Assembly: GCA_030063045.1 (NCBI GenBank)
Contig: JAQSEB010000021.1
Coordinates: forward strand, 2,170,001-2,234,000
From: Pratylenchus scribneri
Lineage: Eukaryota; Nematoda; Chromadorea; Rhabditida; Pratylenchidae
Reading direction: 5' to 3'
Length of the DNA: 64,000 bases
Shown: positions 45,601-56,900 of the stretch, piece by piece
Position numbering within the stretch: position 1 is the first letter of the stretch
Layout: each line of letters opens with the position of its first letter
Made by a program: the position numbers and the translations under genes
The notes under the pieces: generated by a model
What the model was told of the DNA's origin: nothing
The model's database searches: none
What the model saw: the letters and a program-made list of their open reading frames with translations, nothing else

Positions 45601-47194
45601 AAATTAGTCTGAAATTGAAATTTCATATAGTAATTCGATCATGCCGAGTCGATTGAGCCTACTCTCGAGTCTGTAAGACGCCTAGAAGCCGAGATTTCCA
45701 AAATTTACTGGCCCAATTTCTGATAAATTCCGGAAATTTCCAATATTTACCACAAAATTCAAAAGAATTTGAACAATTTTTTTTTAGTCAAATCGTTGGA
45801 TTATGCCTGTGCCTGATTGGGGGAATCATCCAAAAGTGGAGGTGAAGGGAATGGAAAAGGTGGGAAAAATGTGTGGGTGATTCGAAATGAATTTGGAAAA
45901 TTTTTAGCCGAAACAATGTTGGATTATGGCTGGGGACCCTGAGGAAGAGGAGGACAAAGAAAATGATGATGGCCCAGAAATTGTGATGAATGACGATGAT
46001 GAGGATGAAGAAGAGCCTAAAATGAAGAAATCCTTCGGGGATGAAAATCCGCCGGACATTGAATCGGAATTTGGCAGCATCGAGGATGAGGATGAGGAAT
46101 TGGAGGAGAAGGATGTGGAAGAAGAGGACGAAGATGAGGAAGAGAACGAGGAGGACGAAGATGATGAGAACACGGAAGAGGACGAGGAAGAAGTTGAGGA
46201 GGAGGAAGAGGAAATGAATGATGAAATGCAGGAGATGGAAGAAGGAATGGGGTCAGTCAAGTTTGAAATTTCATATAAAAATTAGGAAACATTTAGTAAT
46301 TTTTGTCGAAAAAACATCAAAAAAAATTATTAAAAATGTTGAAAAAAAGTTTTGAAAAAATTGAAAGGATAATATAATGGGTTCAGTGATTTATCTTAGA
46401 CCCCCAAATCTTAAAATATTCATTCGATAGATCTCGAAAAAACACATTGAATGGCATTAAATAATTTGTTATGGTTTGTGATTTATTAAACTTGAAAACT
46501 ATTTTTTGGTCCAAAACTATGATACTCTCAATTATCTTCCCAGATTACCCTATGTTAACCCCAAAATTGATCATTAGATGCCAAAACCAAATATAAATAT
46601 TAAAATGCGAAACTCTAAAAAAATTTTTCAAGTCTTTGGAAAGATAATTAAGAAATTACCATTAGAATTAGATAAATCAAAATTAATACAAGTTAAACGG
46701 ATGCGTCTCTTCGTGATCAATGGATTGGATATAAAATTTTTGGGACTTGGATAGACCTTTAAACCATTATAATCTCAACTTTTTCATTACTTTTTTTCGT
46801 CTTTATTTTTCTCTAAATTTTAAATATTTGGCCTGAATGTGGGAATTGTGAACTTAAAAATTCGGATCAAATACAATTCACAAATTTCAGCACTGCCACT
46901 TCCCAATCAATGATGGAAATGCTTTTGGCCAAAATGGAAGAGATGAAGGAAATAACGGAGAAGACATTTCAAGAAATGGTAATTTTTACAAAAATAATGG
47001 CATTTAAATAAATTGTGATTTTATAGAAGAAGGAAGAGCACAAAAAGGATAAGATCATTGGATGTTTGAAGAAGCGAATTGCCAAATTGGAACGGGAAAA
47101 GAATGCGCACATTCAAGTTTTGATGAAACGAATTCTGAGTTTGGAGGATCGCATTTTGGCTTTTGAACGCCAACAAAATGGGGACGATGAATAA
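39609..47194 (+). CDS. KH-domain RNA-binding protein with acidic and coiled-coil tail (11 exons, 617 aa)
   Basis: Exons: 39609-39714, 40143-40272, 40954-41128, 41182-41244, 42546-42734, 43610-43705, 43750-44040, 44932-45135, 45908-46251, 46891-46978, 47027-47194. All phases agree, giving 618 codons with the stop. KH domain 1 (about residues 108-200) has IPEQKCRFIIGTGGETIKKL with the GxxG loop GTGG (127-130). KH domain 2 (about 225-310) has ILVPFPNFRHVLGQNGENHR with GQNG (243-246), followed by RWLEIRGKSKENVEEARAHI. A third KH-like unit (about 340-405; NQCVVLKGTRAQVEVAEAKL) lacks GxxG. Residues about 420-530 are extremely acidic, and the tail (533-617) is a coiled coil. GxxG KH domains grip single-stranded RNA, so a role in mRNA binding is expected. 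The arrangement recalls vigilin-like multi-KH proteins, but I cannot assign an ortholog. Five introns hold MITEs. Confidence 0.85.
39759..40100. mobile_element. GGCGCC-family MITE in KH gene intron 1
   Basis: The ends CCAACTTGACGCCGTTTATA and TATAAACGGCGCCAAGTTGG are inverted, continuing with ATAACTCATCAAGGATT / CAATTCTTGATGAGTTATT and CAAATTAAAGAGCAGACTTT / GTCTGCTCTTTAATTTG. It is the best-preserved copy of this family here. Confidence 0.8.
40440..40795. repeat. diverged TGTYACA-family relic in KH gene intron 2
   Basis: TACATAGAAGCCGAAATTTC, AATTCGGCACTTGATTAATT and AAATTTCCAACATTTTGT resemble the right arm of the element at 34697. TTCATTCGACAAGACATGGTC resembles its left arm. Confidence 0.45.
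41628..42172. repeat. GGCGCC-family MITE copies in KH gene intron 4
   Basis: The left end GGCGCCGTTTATATTAGCTC is followed by two right-end-like segments (near 41930-41985 and 42080-42165) sharing TTAATACTTGATGAGTTATT and AAAAGCGCCAAG or AAAGCCACCAAG. One copy has lost its left half or the right half was duplicated. Confidence 0.6.
42193..42442. mobile_element. GGTACTTA-family MITE in KH gene intron 4
   Basis: The left GGTACTTATATAGTTTAAGT mirrors the right ACTTTAAACTATACTATATAAGTAC. The centre has TTAGGGATAGGGTTTAAGG, ACCCATCCCTAATGACC and a run of 13 G before ACC. Confidence 0.75.
43196..43492. repeat. palindromic element, CATCGA family, in KH gene intron 5
   Basis: TAATAAATCAGAAACCGGTT and TTTTGTAGATCTCATCG at the left are mirrored by CGATGCGTCTCGATGAGATC, ACAAAATGGTATAAAAT and AAAACCGGTTTCTGATTAAT at the right. 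It is among the cleanest copies. Confidence 0.8.
44058..44293. mobile_element. GGTACTTA-family MITE in KH gene intron 7
   Basis: The left GGTATTTATACAGTTTGTAT mirrors the right ATACAAACCGTATAAGTACC. Flanking AATTTGAG and ATTTTGAG match at 7 of 8. The interior has a C-run of about 18 with CTCCCC and TTGGGTTAGGGCTTGGG, then ATCCCTAACCCAACC. Confidence 0.75.
44536..44894. mobile_element. diverged GGCGCC-family MITE in KH gene intron 7
   Basis: The left CCAACTTGGTGCCCTTTAAA and the right TATAAACGACAAATTGTCGC with CCAAGTTG are weakly inverted. TATCAAATTAAAGAATAGA pairs with CTGCTTTTTAATTTGATA inside. Confidence 0.55.
45160..45756. mobile_element. TGTYACA-family MITE interrupted by a GGTACTTA-family MITE (KH gene intron 8)
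   Basis: The outer arms are GGGAAATTGGTAAATTCCGG, CAGACTCGAGAGTAGGCTCA and, mirrored, GAGCCTACTCTCGAGTCTGT and GATAAATTCCGGAAATTTCC. The inner element (45360-45580) begins GGTATTTGTTAAGTTTACAT and ends TAAACTTAACAAGTACC. It is flanked by ATCCTAAC and ATCCTAAT (7 of 8), so it inserted into the older one. Confidence 0.75.
45785..45890 (+). repeat. degenerate partial duplication of KH gene exon 8/9 boundary sequence
   Basis: GGAATCATCCAAAAGTGGA with GGTGAAGGGAATGGAAAAGG repeats the 3' end of exon 8 and its donor (45098-45140). TTTTTTTAG then GTTGGATTATGCCTG repeats the start of exon 9 (45901-45935). The copy sits in intron 8 between the element and exon 9. Confidence 0.6.
46370..46760. repeat. 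degenerate CATCGA-family element in KH gene intron 9
   Basis: GGTTCAGTGATTTATCTTAG, TTCGATAGATCTCG and TTAAATAATTTGTTATGG at the left correspond to weaker mirrored traces (ACGGATGCGTCTCTTCGTGA, GGATATAAAATTTTTGGGAC) at the right. Confidence 0.45.
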
Positions 47195-47902
47195 GATGAA
47201 GGAAATTGGATTGGTTATGGAATTGATGAATATTCGGGATAATAAGAAGGAACAAACAATTTAATTTAATCAACTTTAATTACAATTCAAATAATTAATT
47301 TAAGTAAGATTTAACAATGAATTACTGAAATGATAATAATTTGAAATAATACAATTAATCAATTTATGAGAATTTGACAATTATTTCAATTAAAGCATCA
47401 TCTTCATTTATTATTTATTAATCATAAATTCAGCTTACCTTCTTTTTATTTATGTTAATGCCTTCATTTTATTTGACGTTATTTGACTTTATTTATTATT
47501 ATTAATTTATTCATTATAAAATCAACATAATTCACATTCCTTGAACATGAAACATGATCATCATTTTAATCTTTTGGATAAATGGATAAATAATTTTGAT
47601 ACAAATTTGTAGGGGGAAAGGCCACAAATTAATTGAAAAATTATACTTTTTGTATTCTCAAATTACGTTTCTCGACTACTTGCCTTCTAAAAAATAAATT
47701 GATGGGAAGTTCAAAAAATATTTTTCATTCCCCCCAGCTCGATCATAGTCCAATCAAAGAGGCTTCCCTTTTTAACATCTCCATCTTCAGTTTATTTAAA
47801 CGAATAATAACATTTTTTATTTGATGATCCATTTGATTTTTATTCCAAATTTACACTACATTTAAAATAAATTGGATGGAAATTAATCTGACAAAATGCT
47901 AA
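47195..47902. other. spacer between convergent KH and left cyclase genes
   Basis: AT-rich 3'-to-3' spacer. It should contain both polyadenylation regions. I see no repeat or supported open frame. Confidence 0.4.
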
Positions 47903-50900
47903 TTAATTTTCTGTTTCGGATTTGTAAATTTTGTACATCGAATTTGCATCATTTTTATGATGCAAATGGTTCTTTTTTGAACGGAATATGCTTCGGTTTA
48001 CGGAATTCATTTTGCTCGTGTTTGCTTCATTCGATTGTTGAATTTGGTTAATTCCGTGATTGAGTAGCCAAAATGTTTGCATCACACCTTTGCCCTGTTC
48101 AGGAAAATAAAGTATTTTCTTTAAATGTGTTTCTTTAAGGAAAATGTGTTTTGCTCAAGTGCAGGGACGTATTTAGGGGGGGGGGGGGGGGTACACGGGG
48201 TACGTACCCCCCCCCCCCCCCCCCCCCCAACGGGGGAAGTGGGGGTAAAAAAAAGTAAAGGGGGGACCCTTTTGTGATAAAAATTTTTCGCTGCGCGGCT
48301 ATTTTTGGCCTAAATTTTTCGCTGCGCGGCTATTTTTGGCCTAAATTTTTCGCTGCGCGGCTATTTTTCTCAAATTTTTTCGATTTTTTTTACATGCGTA
48401 CCCCGCCATCAAAAATTTTTTTACATGCGTACCCCGCCTGACCCCGGTACCCCCTCCAAACAAAAATCCTGGATACGTCCCTGCTCAAGTGTGTTTTCTT
48501 TTCATTCCAGAAAATGTGTTTCATTCGGGGGAAAATGTGTTTTATTCGGGAAAATGTATTTTATATATGTTTGTGTTTTATTCCAGAAAATGTGTTTGTG
48601 TTTCATTCCGGAAAATGTATTTGTGTTTCATTCCGCAAATATGTTTGTGTTTCATTCCAGAAATATGTTTGTGTTTCATTTCCGAAAATGTGTTTGTGTT
48701 TCATTCCAGAAAATGTGTTTGTGTTTCATTCCAGAAAAATGTGTTTGTGTTTCATTCCGGAAAATGTGTTTGTGTTTCATTCCGAAAAAAGTGTTTGTTC
48801 ATTCTGGAAAATGTGTTTGTGTTTCATTCCGGAAAAAGTGTTTGTGTTTCATTCCGGAAAATGTGTTTGTGTTTCATTCCGGAAAAAGTGTTTGTGTTTC
48901 ATTCCGGAAAATGTGTTTGTGTTTCATTCCGGAAAATGTGTTTGTGTTTCATTCCGGAAAATATGTTTGTTTGCATTTCATTCCGGAAAATGTGTTTGTG
49001 TTTCATTCCGGAAAAAATGTTTGTGTTTCATTCCTGAAAATGTATTTCCTTTACCTTTATGATGATTTCTCCTCGATTCTCCATAATATAACCTTCGAAA
49101 TGTTTGGCTAACAATTGATATGTGTCATTAGAAATGTGGATTTTGTTGGCTAAATTAAAATAATTAACCAAATTAACAAATTATTTTTCATTGTTTGACT
49201 AACGACTGGAGGAGCTTTCCATGCGGGAGGCGGTATTGACCGTGTCACCAAAAAGACAATAACGTGGCATAGCCAACCCAACAACCCCGGCCATGCAACT
49301 TCCACTGTGAAGGCCAATTCGAAGGCGAATACTTTCCCCCGGAGGAAGGCCAACATCATGGAATGTGTCCAAACTTCTCATAAATTTTAGGGCCATATCT
49401 GCACATTCCTTTACATGTTGGTTTCCGTTTCTTTTCGGAAGACCCGATACGCATAAATAACCATCACCTATATTGTTAAGGAAAGTTCTTCGTAATTAGC
49501 TTTATTTCTAACCAATGGATTCAACTTTGTAAACATCATGTTCATTGATAATTGAGTCGAACACAGTGTATAAATCATTCATCAACATTACCACTTGGAG
49601 AGGACGCATTCGATTGGAGAGTGCGGCAAATGCGACCACATCCGAGAAGAACACCGTCACGCAATCGTAATGTTCCGGCTCAACGGATTGCCCAATTTTT
49701 AGTCGATCCGCAATTTGCCTAAAGAATAAATATATACTATAATAGCCTTATTATTTTATATTTATTTATAGTAAAAATAATTAGTCTATAATTCTCTGAA
49801 AATAATATTCAGAAAAGCCAATTACCTAGGCAACATTCGATGGAGCAACAAATCAGACTTTTTCTTCTCTTCTGCCAGTTCGCGAGTCCTCTCCTCTACC
49901 TCTTCCTCCAATTTGGTGGCATATTGTTCCAACATGTTAAACACGTGGTCCATCAAATTTATGTTTCGTTGGCCCCGAGAAATTGAACGTAATGCCTCGC
50001 GAATTTGCCTTATTGTTGGCCTCTCGGCTGCCTCTTCTGCCCAACATTCCCGAATTAAATGTACCAGTGTGGGGTCGAGTCCTTCAATGACTGGGCGAAT
50101 TGTTGGCCGCAAGGGAATTAGACCACCTCGTTTTACCTAAAATTAAATATTTTTTTGTATTAGATAATCTCATTAATTTTTAATTACCAAGTACAATATT
50201 TCTTCTGCATTTTGGGCTTGTCTATGTTGATTTCGATGGGAACGATTATAGCGAGCATTGTTGCCGCCACGTTGTTCTGATTGTTGATTAGTAGTTCGAC
50301 CCTGTCTTCCGGCAATATTCATTCTGGACGCCTCAACAGTGTCAATCATTCTATTGTTCCCATCTGCCTCGCGCTCATCATCCTCCTCATTTTCTTCCCA
50401 ACATGGCCGCATATTGACCACTTCTGTGAATATTAGCCCCAGGGTGTAAATATCAGCTTGTTTTGTGCCTTCCATGAAATCATCATCGCCAAGAGCACTT
50501 CTCAATTGCTCTGGCGCTTTCCAAAGTAAATCTATTAGAATTGGGATAATTTATTATGTATTAAAATTGAAATAAAATCTTTTTAAAAAATTATATCGAT
50601 TCAATCAACTTGCCTTTTGTTGTTTGCTTTTTAACGTTTTTCATATTGCGCAATCCAAATTGCGAGATTTTGACCTTCCATCGTTCATCCACAAGACAAC
50701 AAGACGAACGGAGTCGACCATGGAATTGAAGGTCGGAATTGTGCAAGAATGCAAGGCCCTCACACAATTCTGACAAAATTGACTGGACGAACACCTGGTC
50801 CTTGGTTAGGGCATTCCCACTGGCAATCATGTCCCGGATGGAGCCACGGGAGCAAAATTTCCAAATGGAAATGGCCTCCATGCTATCCAGGCTTAATCCA

Positions 50901-53900
50901 TAAAATCGGTTCAAATTTTCGTGGTCCAACATTCTCATCTTTAGAGGAATAATATAAAATACAAATTATTACGGAATTACTGTTCTTAATTCGGCCATGT
51001 CCATTTCTGTCAATTGCACTAATGCCGTTGGGCCATGCTTTTGTCCAACACATTTCTCCCGATTGTATAAATATAAGGCCAATCCCTTTGATAATGCCAC
51101 ATTATTGCTACTATTATTCGTGCCAAATGTTGATGCTGATGGACCCGAATGGATTGAACGTTCGCTTCGTTCTGTTTGACTTCTCATCTGTAAAATTTTA
51201 TTGATTTTTAAATAATTTTTTATTCACTTTTTCTTTAATCCGTGTCAAAGAGACAAAGGAAATTTGCCAAAGCAAATTTTTCTGCTCATTATTTCGTATA
51301 CGAGAACTAAAAATTTAAATTATTTCGAATATAGAATTATGTTTCACTAAATGATATATGCAATTAGGTAGACAATGACAATCATAATCAAAATAATAAG
51401 AGCAATTCCCGCAATGATGTAGCCTTTGTATGCATCGAAAGGCGAAATTGGACATCCATTGCCATCAAAGCCACATAGAGGAACGGACAATGGTGCCGCC
51501 CCTTTGTATGGTGATAACCAAAGTGCACTCGAATTCCTCATAGTTATATTCTTCAATTCAATAGGATTATCAAATTTAAATTAATAAAAGTCGCACCACT
51601 TTGCCATTGTACAACGCAAATTGGAGAAGAATTCGAAAACCATTGCCTTCTTCTTTTTGTTTGGACCTTGATAAAACTAATATTCGACTGTTTGCATTGT
51701 TCTCAATAACAGCCAGGCCAGTCATACCTAAATATTTTTATTAAATAGAATATTTATTATTTTAAAATTTAAATGATTCTATTACAGTACATAAAATTAA
51801 AAAAATTCTAATTTAAAAAGTTACTCAAAGTTACCAATTAGAAATTACATTTTGCAATTCACACAATTTTTACAATAAAAATTAAAATTTCACAGTTCAC
51901 AAACACAATTTTACAATTCACTGTTACAAAATACAGTTTTACTATTACAATTATATCCACAATTACAATTACAATCAACAAATTACAATCCACAAATTAC
52001 AATTACAATCCACAAATTACAATTACAATCCACAATTACAATTACAATCCAAAATTACAATTACAATCCACAAATTACAATTACAATCCACAATTACAAT
52101 TACAATCCAAAATTACAATTACAATCCAAAATTACAATTACAATCCACAATTACAATTACAATCCAAAATTACAATTACAATCCAAAATTACAATTACAA
52201 TCCACAATTACAATTACAATCCAAAATTACAATTACAATCCAAAATTACAATTACAAATTACAATTAAAATCCACAAATTACAATTACAAATTACAATTA
52301 AAATCCACAAATTACAATTACAATCCAAAATTACAATTACAATCCAAAATTACAATTAAAATCCACAAATTATAAAAAATTAATTAAAATTACTTATATA
52401 AAATTTGTATATAGAAAATAAATTAATTGGCCAAAAATTCCAACCCATAAATGTCTTTTTGCTATTTTCCGAAATTAATGTCCCGTTGCGATAAACATCG
52501 GGACTAATCCCATATTTGCCGAATGAAGCATTCAATGCCAATCCATAATTATAAATTGCATCGTAAAGAAGCATTGAATAAGTGGAACCCTTGAAATTGT
52601 ATAGAAAAATATGAATTCCATCAAAAATTCAATTCAAATTTACATTTGTTATTTTGGATGTGTCACAGTAGAATGGCCATCCTTGTGCTTTTTGTAAAAC
52701 TCGTGAATAAAATCCATTATAATCAGAATTGGACAAATCCGAAAGTGAGATATCATAATGAAACTTAAAAATATATTGCCAAAATAATTTTAAAAAATTA
52801 CCCTAAAACTTAATCGTCCGATCACTTCAGCATCTGCATCTCTTCCGTCTAAAAGAGCGGTAGAATTCATAGTCCTTAAATTTTTTAAATTAAATGGAAA
52901 ATATAGAAACTTCAAACCCGCGATCCTGCATCCAAAATGGTAGTTTACTCAAATTAACTTAAGGATGGAAATATGCATATAAATTTTTAATTATTTTTGC
53001 CTACATGAAAGTGTCATATCGAAATCCGGCAAAATATATAGATAATCCTGAAAAGAAAATTTAGAAACAAAAATAATGATTATTTAATGATTTTAGAGAT
53101 GAAAAAAATTATAATTTAAAACATTGGGCAAAAATCCCGATTTTCAATTTTTGGGGGTCCGCTATCTTTTATTTTTTAAATAACTTCAAAATTTTACGCT
53201 TGTATTCATTCCGTTGTCAAATAATTTAAGGGCAAAATCCCTCTGCTGGGCAATGTCATCAAAGCAAAGCACAATGACTGAAATATGTAATTCATTAAAA
53301 ATTAAAATATTCCATTATTCTGGTCAACTTCTTGCCCGTGGTTTCAGTAGCTGAATAATTGTGCTAGTATCGGTGGAATCCATATTGAATATTCGAACTT
53401 TATAACTGATTAGAATTTCCGAATAAGCATTATTGGCCAACTGCAATATTAATAATTCAGATTAGAAAAGTTTGGGATTGAATTAAATTTAAAAAATAAA
53501 TAATTTATATAAAAAAATTTTGTGGCCATAGAAATTTATAGTATAATTTTTAATTAATTACAATGCAATAAATTAAATTTTTAATTAAAAAATAATTTTA
53601 AAAATTACATCAATCGATTGGCCAAATTGATAGCAACCTGAAAAATGTATTAATTTATTTTAATTATTAATATTTATTAAATTTTTAATCCTTAATTAAT
53701 AATGATTAATGAAATTTGCAATCGATTTTTTATGGAATGAAACTGGAAAAAAATTAGTAAAAACATCTTTTCTGAGTTTGAAAAGGTGAAAAAGAAATGA
53801 ATTCCAAATAGAGGTATCAATCACTTAATATTGTAATATTTGATTTAACCCTGAGGCTGACCTCCGCTAGCACCCAAATCACTTTGGATGACCATGGCAA

Positions 53901-56900
53901 ATTGGGTCCAATTGAAATAACGAAACATTTCATGCATCAAAATTGTCATACTGTAATTGAAGATTAAAAAATTTATCAAAAAAAAAAATTAAATTGGCCA
54001 AAGATATTTTCAATCTTTCTATAATTCTAGAGAACATAATATCACCCAGTCCTCTTCTATAATTAACACATAAATGTATTACCATATCCTAGTCTAGATT
54101 TTAGATATAACTAAAGAGAATTAAATAAATTCTCGATTTTTTCTTGAAGAATTGATTGTTTGAAGAAAATAACATTCTATTGTAGAAAATTATGTTATTT
54201 TTTTAATACACAAATTTGTCACCTTTTATAGTTTGGCACCACATTGACCAATGTTTTAAAGGAATCCCAATCGGACATTCTAAAAAATAAATGATAAATA
54301 AATAAATAGAAAAATTTACTCCTGTGCCATAACCGGTCCCCACAGAATCATTGGAATGTTGGTGTTACTTGCCAATTGGCCAATTATTGGAGGCACATCA
54401 ATACATGAAGTTGGGATGATCGCATCCGCCCCAAAATATCGAAGGAATTGATAGCTATAGCCAAGTGCATTTGCTTTTTCGCATCTTTCATAACGCCATT
54501 GAAATCTATAATAAATAAGAAAAAAACGACGATTTCAATTTTTAATTCTCTCTTTTTTATTGAGGTCAAATTTCTAGATCTTGATAATGATTTGATTAAA
54601 TCTGAATCACTAATTCCCCTGTTCTGATTTTAATAATTTCGCCTGTTCTGATTTTAATAATTCCGCCTATTCTGATTTTAATAATTCCGCCTATTCTGAT
54701 TTTAATAATTCCCCTGTTCTGATTTTAATAATTCCGCCTGTTCTGATTTTAATAATTCCGCCCGTTCTGATTTTAATAATTCCGCCTGTTCTGATTTTAA
54801 TAATTCCGCCTGTTCTGATTTTATTAATTCCGCCTATTCTGATTTTAATAATTCCCCTGTTCTGATTTTAATAATTCCGCCTGTTCTGATTTTAATAATT
54901 CCGCCTGTTCTGATTTTATTAATTCCGCCTGTTCTGATTTTAATAATTCCGCCTGTTCTGATTTTAATAATTCCGCCTGTTCTGATTTTAATAATTCCGC
55001 CTATTCTGATTTTAATAATTCCCCTGTTCTGATTTTAATAATTCCGCCTGTTCTGATTTTAATAATTCCGCCTGTTCTGATTTTATTAATTCCGCCTGTT
55101 CTGATTTTAATAATTCCGCCTGTTCTGATTTTAATAATTCCGCCTGTTCTGATTTTAATAATTCCGCCTATTCTGATTTTAATAATTCCCCTGTTCTGAT
55201 TTTAATAATTCCGCCTGTTCTGATTTTAATAATTCCGCCTGTTCTGATTTTATTAATTCCGCCTGTTCTGATTTTAATAATTCCGCCTGTTCTGATTTTA
55301 ATAATTCCGCCTGTTCTGATTTTAATAATTCCGCCTATTCTGATTTTAATAATTCCCCTGTTCTGATTTTAATAATTCCGCCTGTTCTGATTTTAATAAT
55401 TCCGCCTGTTCTGATTTTATTAATTCCGCCTGTTCTGATTTTAATAATTCCGCCTATTCTGATTTTAATAATTCCCCTGTTCTGATTTTAATAATTCCGC
55501 CTATTCTGATTTTAATAATTCCGCCTATTCTGATTTTAATAATTCCGCCTGTTCTGATTTTAATAATTCCGCCTGTTCTGATTTTATTAATTCCGCCTGT
55601 TCTGATTTTAATAATTCCGCCTGTTCTGATTTTAATAATTCCGCCTGTTCTGATTTTATTAATTCCGCCTGTTCTGATTTTAATAATTCCGCCTGTTCTG
55701 ATTTTAATAATTCCGCTTGTTCTGATTTTAATAATTCCGCCTATTATGATTTTAATAATTCCCCTGTTCTGATTTTAATAATTCCGCCTGTTCTGATTTT
55801 AATAATTCCGCCTGTTCTGATTTTATTAATTCCGCCTGTTCTGATTTTAATAATTCCGCCTGTTCTGATTTTAATAATTCCGCCTGTTCTGATTTTATTA
55901 ATTCCGCCTGTTCTGATTTTAATAATTCCGCCTATTCTGATTTTAATAATTCCCCTGTTCTGATTTTAATAATTCCGCCTATTCTGATTTTAATAATTCC
56001 GCCTGTTCTGATTTTAATAATTCCGCCTATTCTGATTTTAATAATTCCGCCTGTTCTGATTTTAATAATTCCGCCAGTTCTGATTTTAATAATTCCGCCT
56101 GTTCTGATTTTAATAATTCCGCCTATTCTGATTTTAATAATTCCCCTGTTCTGATTTTAATAATTTCGCCTGTTCTGATTTTAATAATTCCGCCTATTCT
56201 GATTTTAATAATTCCACCTGTTCTGATTTTAATAATTCCGCCTATTCTGATTTTAATAATTCCGCCTGTTCTGATTTTAATAATTCCGCCTGTTCTGATT
56301 TTAATAATTCCGTCTGTTCTGATTTTAATAATTCCGCCTATTCTGATTTTAATAATTCCGCCTGTTCTGATTTTAATAATTCCGCCTGTTCTGATTTTAA
56401 TAATTCCGCCTGTTCTGATTTACTTTTTATTTTTAACAGTTGGTTAATTTTCTATGTTTATTTTTATTCTCAATTTTATTATTTTTTTTCTTCATTTAAA
56501 AAACTACTGTTTTCATAAGAATCAGATTAAAAAATTCTTTTTTTTTTTTAATTTTTTCCTAAATTTTAAAATTTACGAAAAGTTGACGCTTTTCGGCAAA
56601 ATGCCCTCATCCCATAGCCTTTCCAATGAAAGTTTAATTGCTCCACCCGAATTGCAGAGGAATGAATTTTTGCGTGCCAATTCAAAGTCGGTATCATTTT
56701 GTGGGATGAGAAGGGCCATTTTTATGATTGTTGTTTGATTTTGAACACCCATGCTTGGTGTGAGCGTTGTGAATTCTCCGATGTTGTAGCCCAATTGTTG
56801 GCTCTTTGAAATGTTTTATTATAAATTTAATAATGGAGGAAATAAAGTCTTTTACTTAAAAAATTATTGAATTTAATATTTTATGTGGAAATCCTCTATC

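Noticed and set aside
45904..46260. 118-codon poly-serine frame on the minus strand
   Set aside because: Shadow of the Glu/Asp-rich exon 9 of the KH gene.
48425..49111. Three forward open frames of 180-230 codons rich in CVCVSF/FVFHS
   Set aside because: Caused by a 25-bp minisatellite within the last intron of the left cyclase gene.
54600..56420. CRISPR-like regular repeat array
   Set aside because: Units are directly adjacent with no unique spacers, and the context is an intron of a eukaryotic gene.
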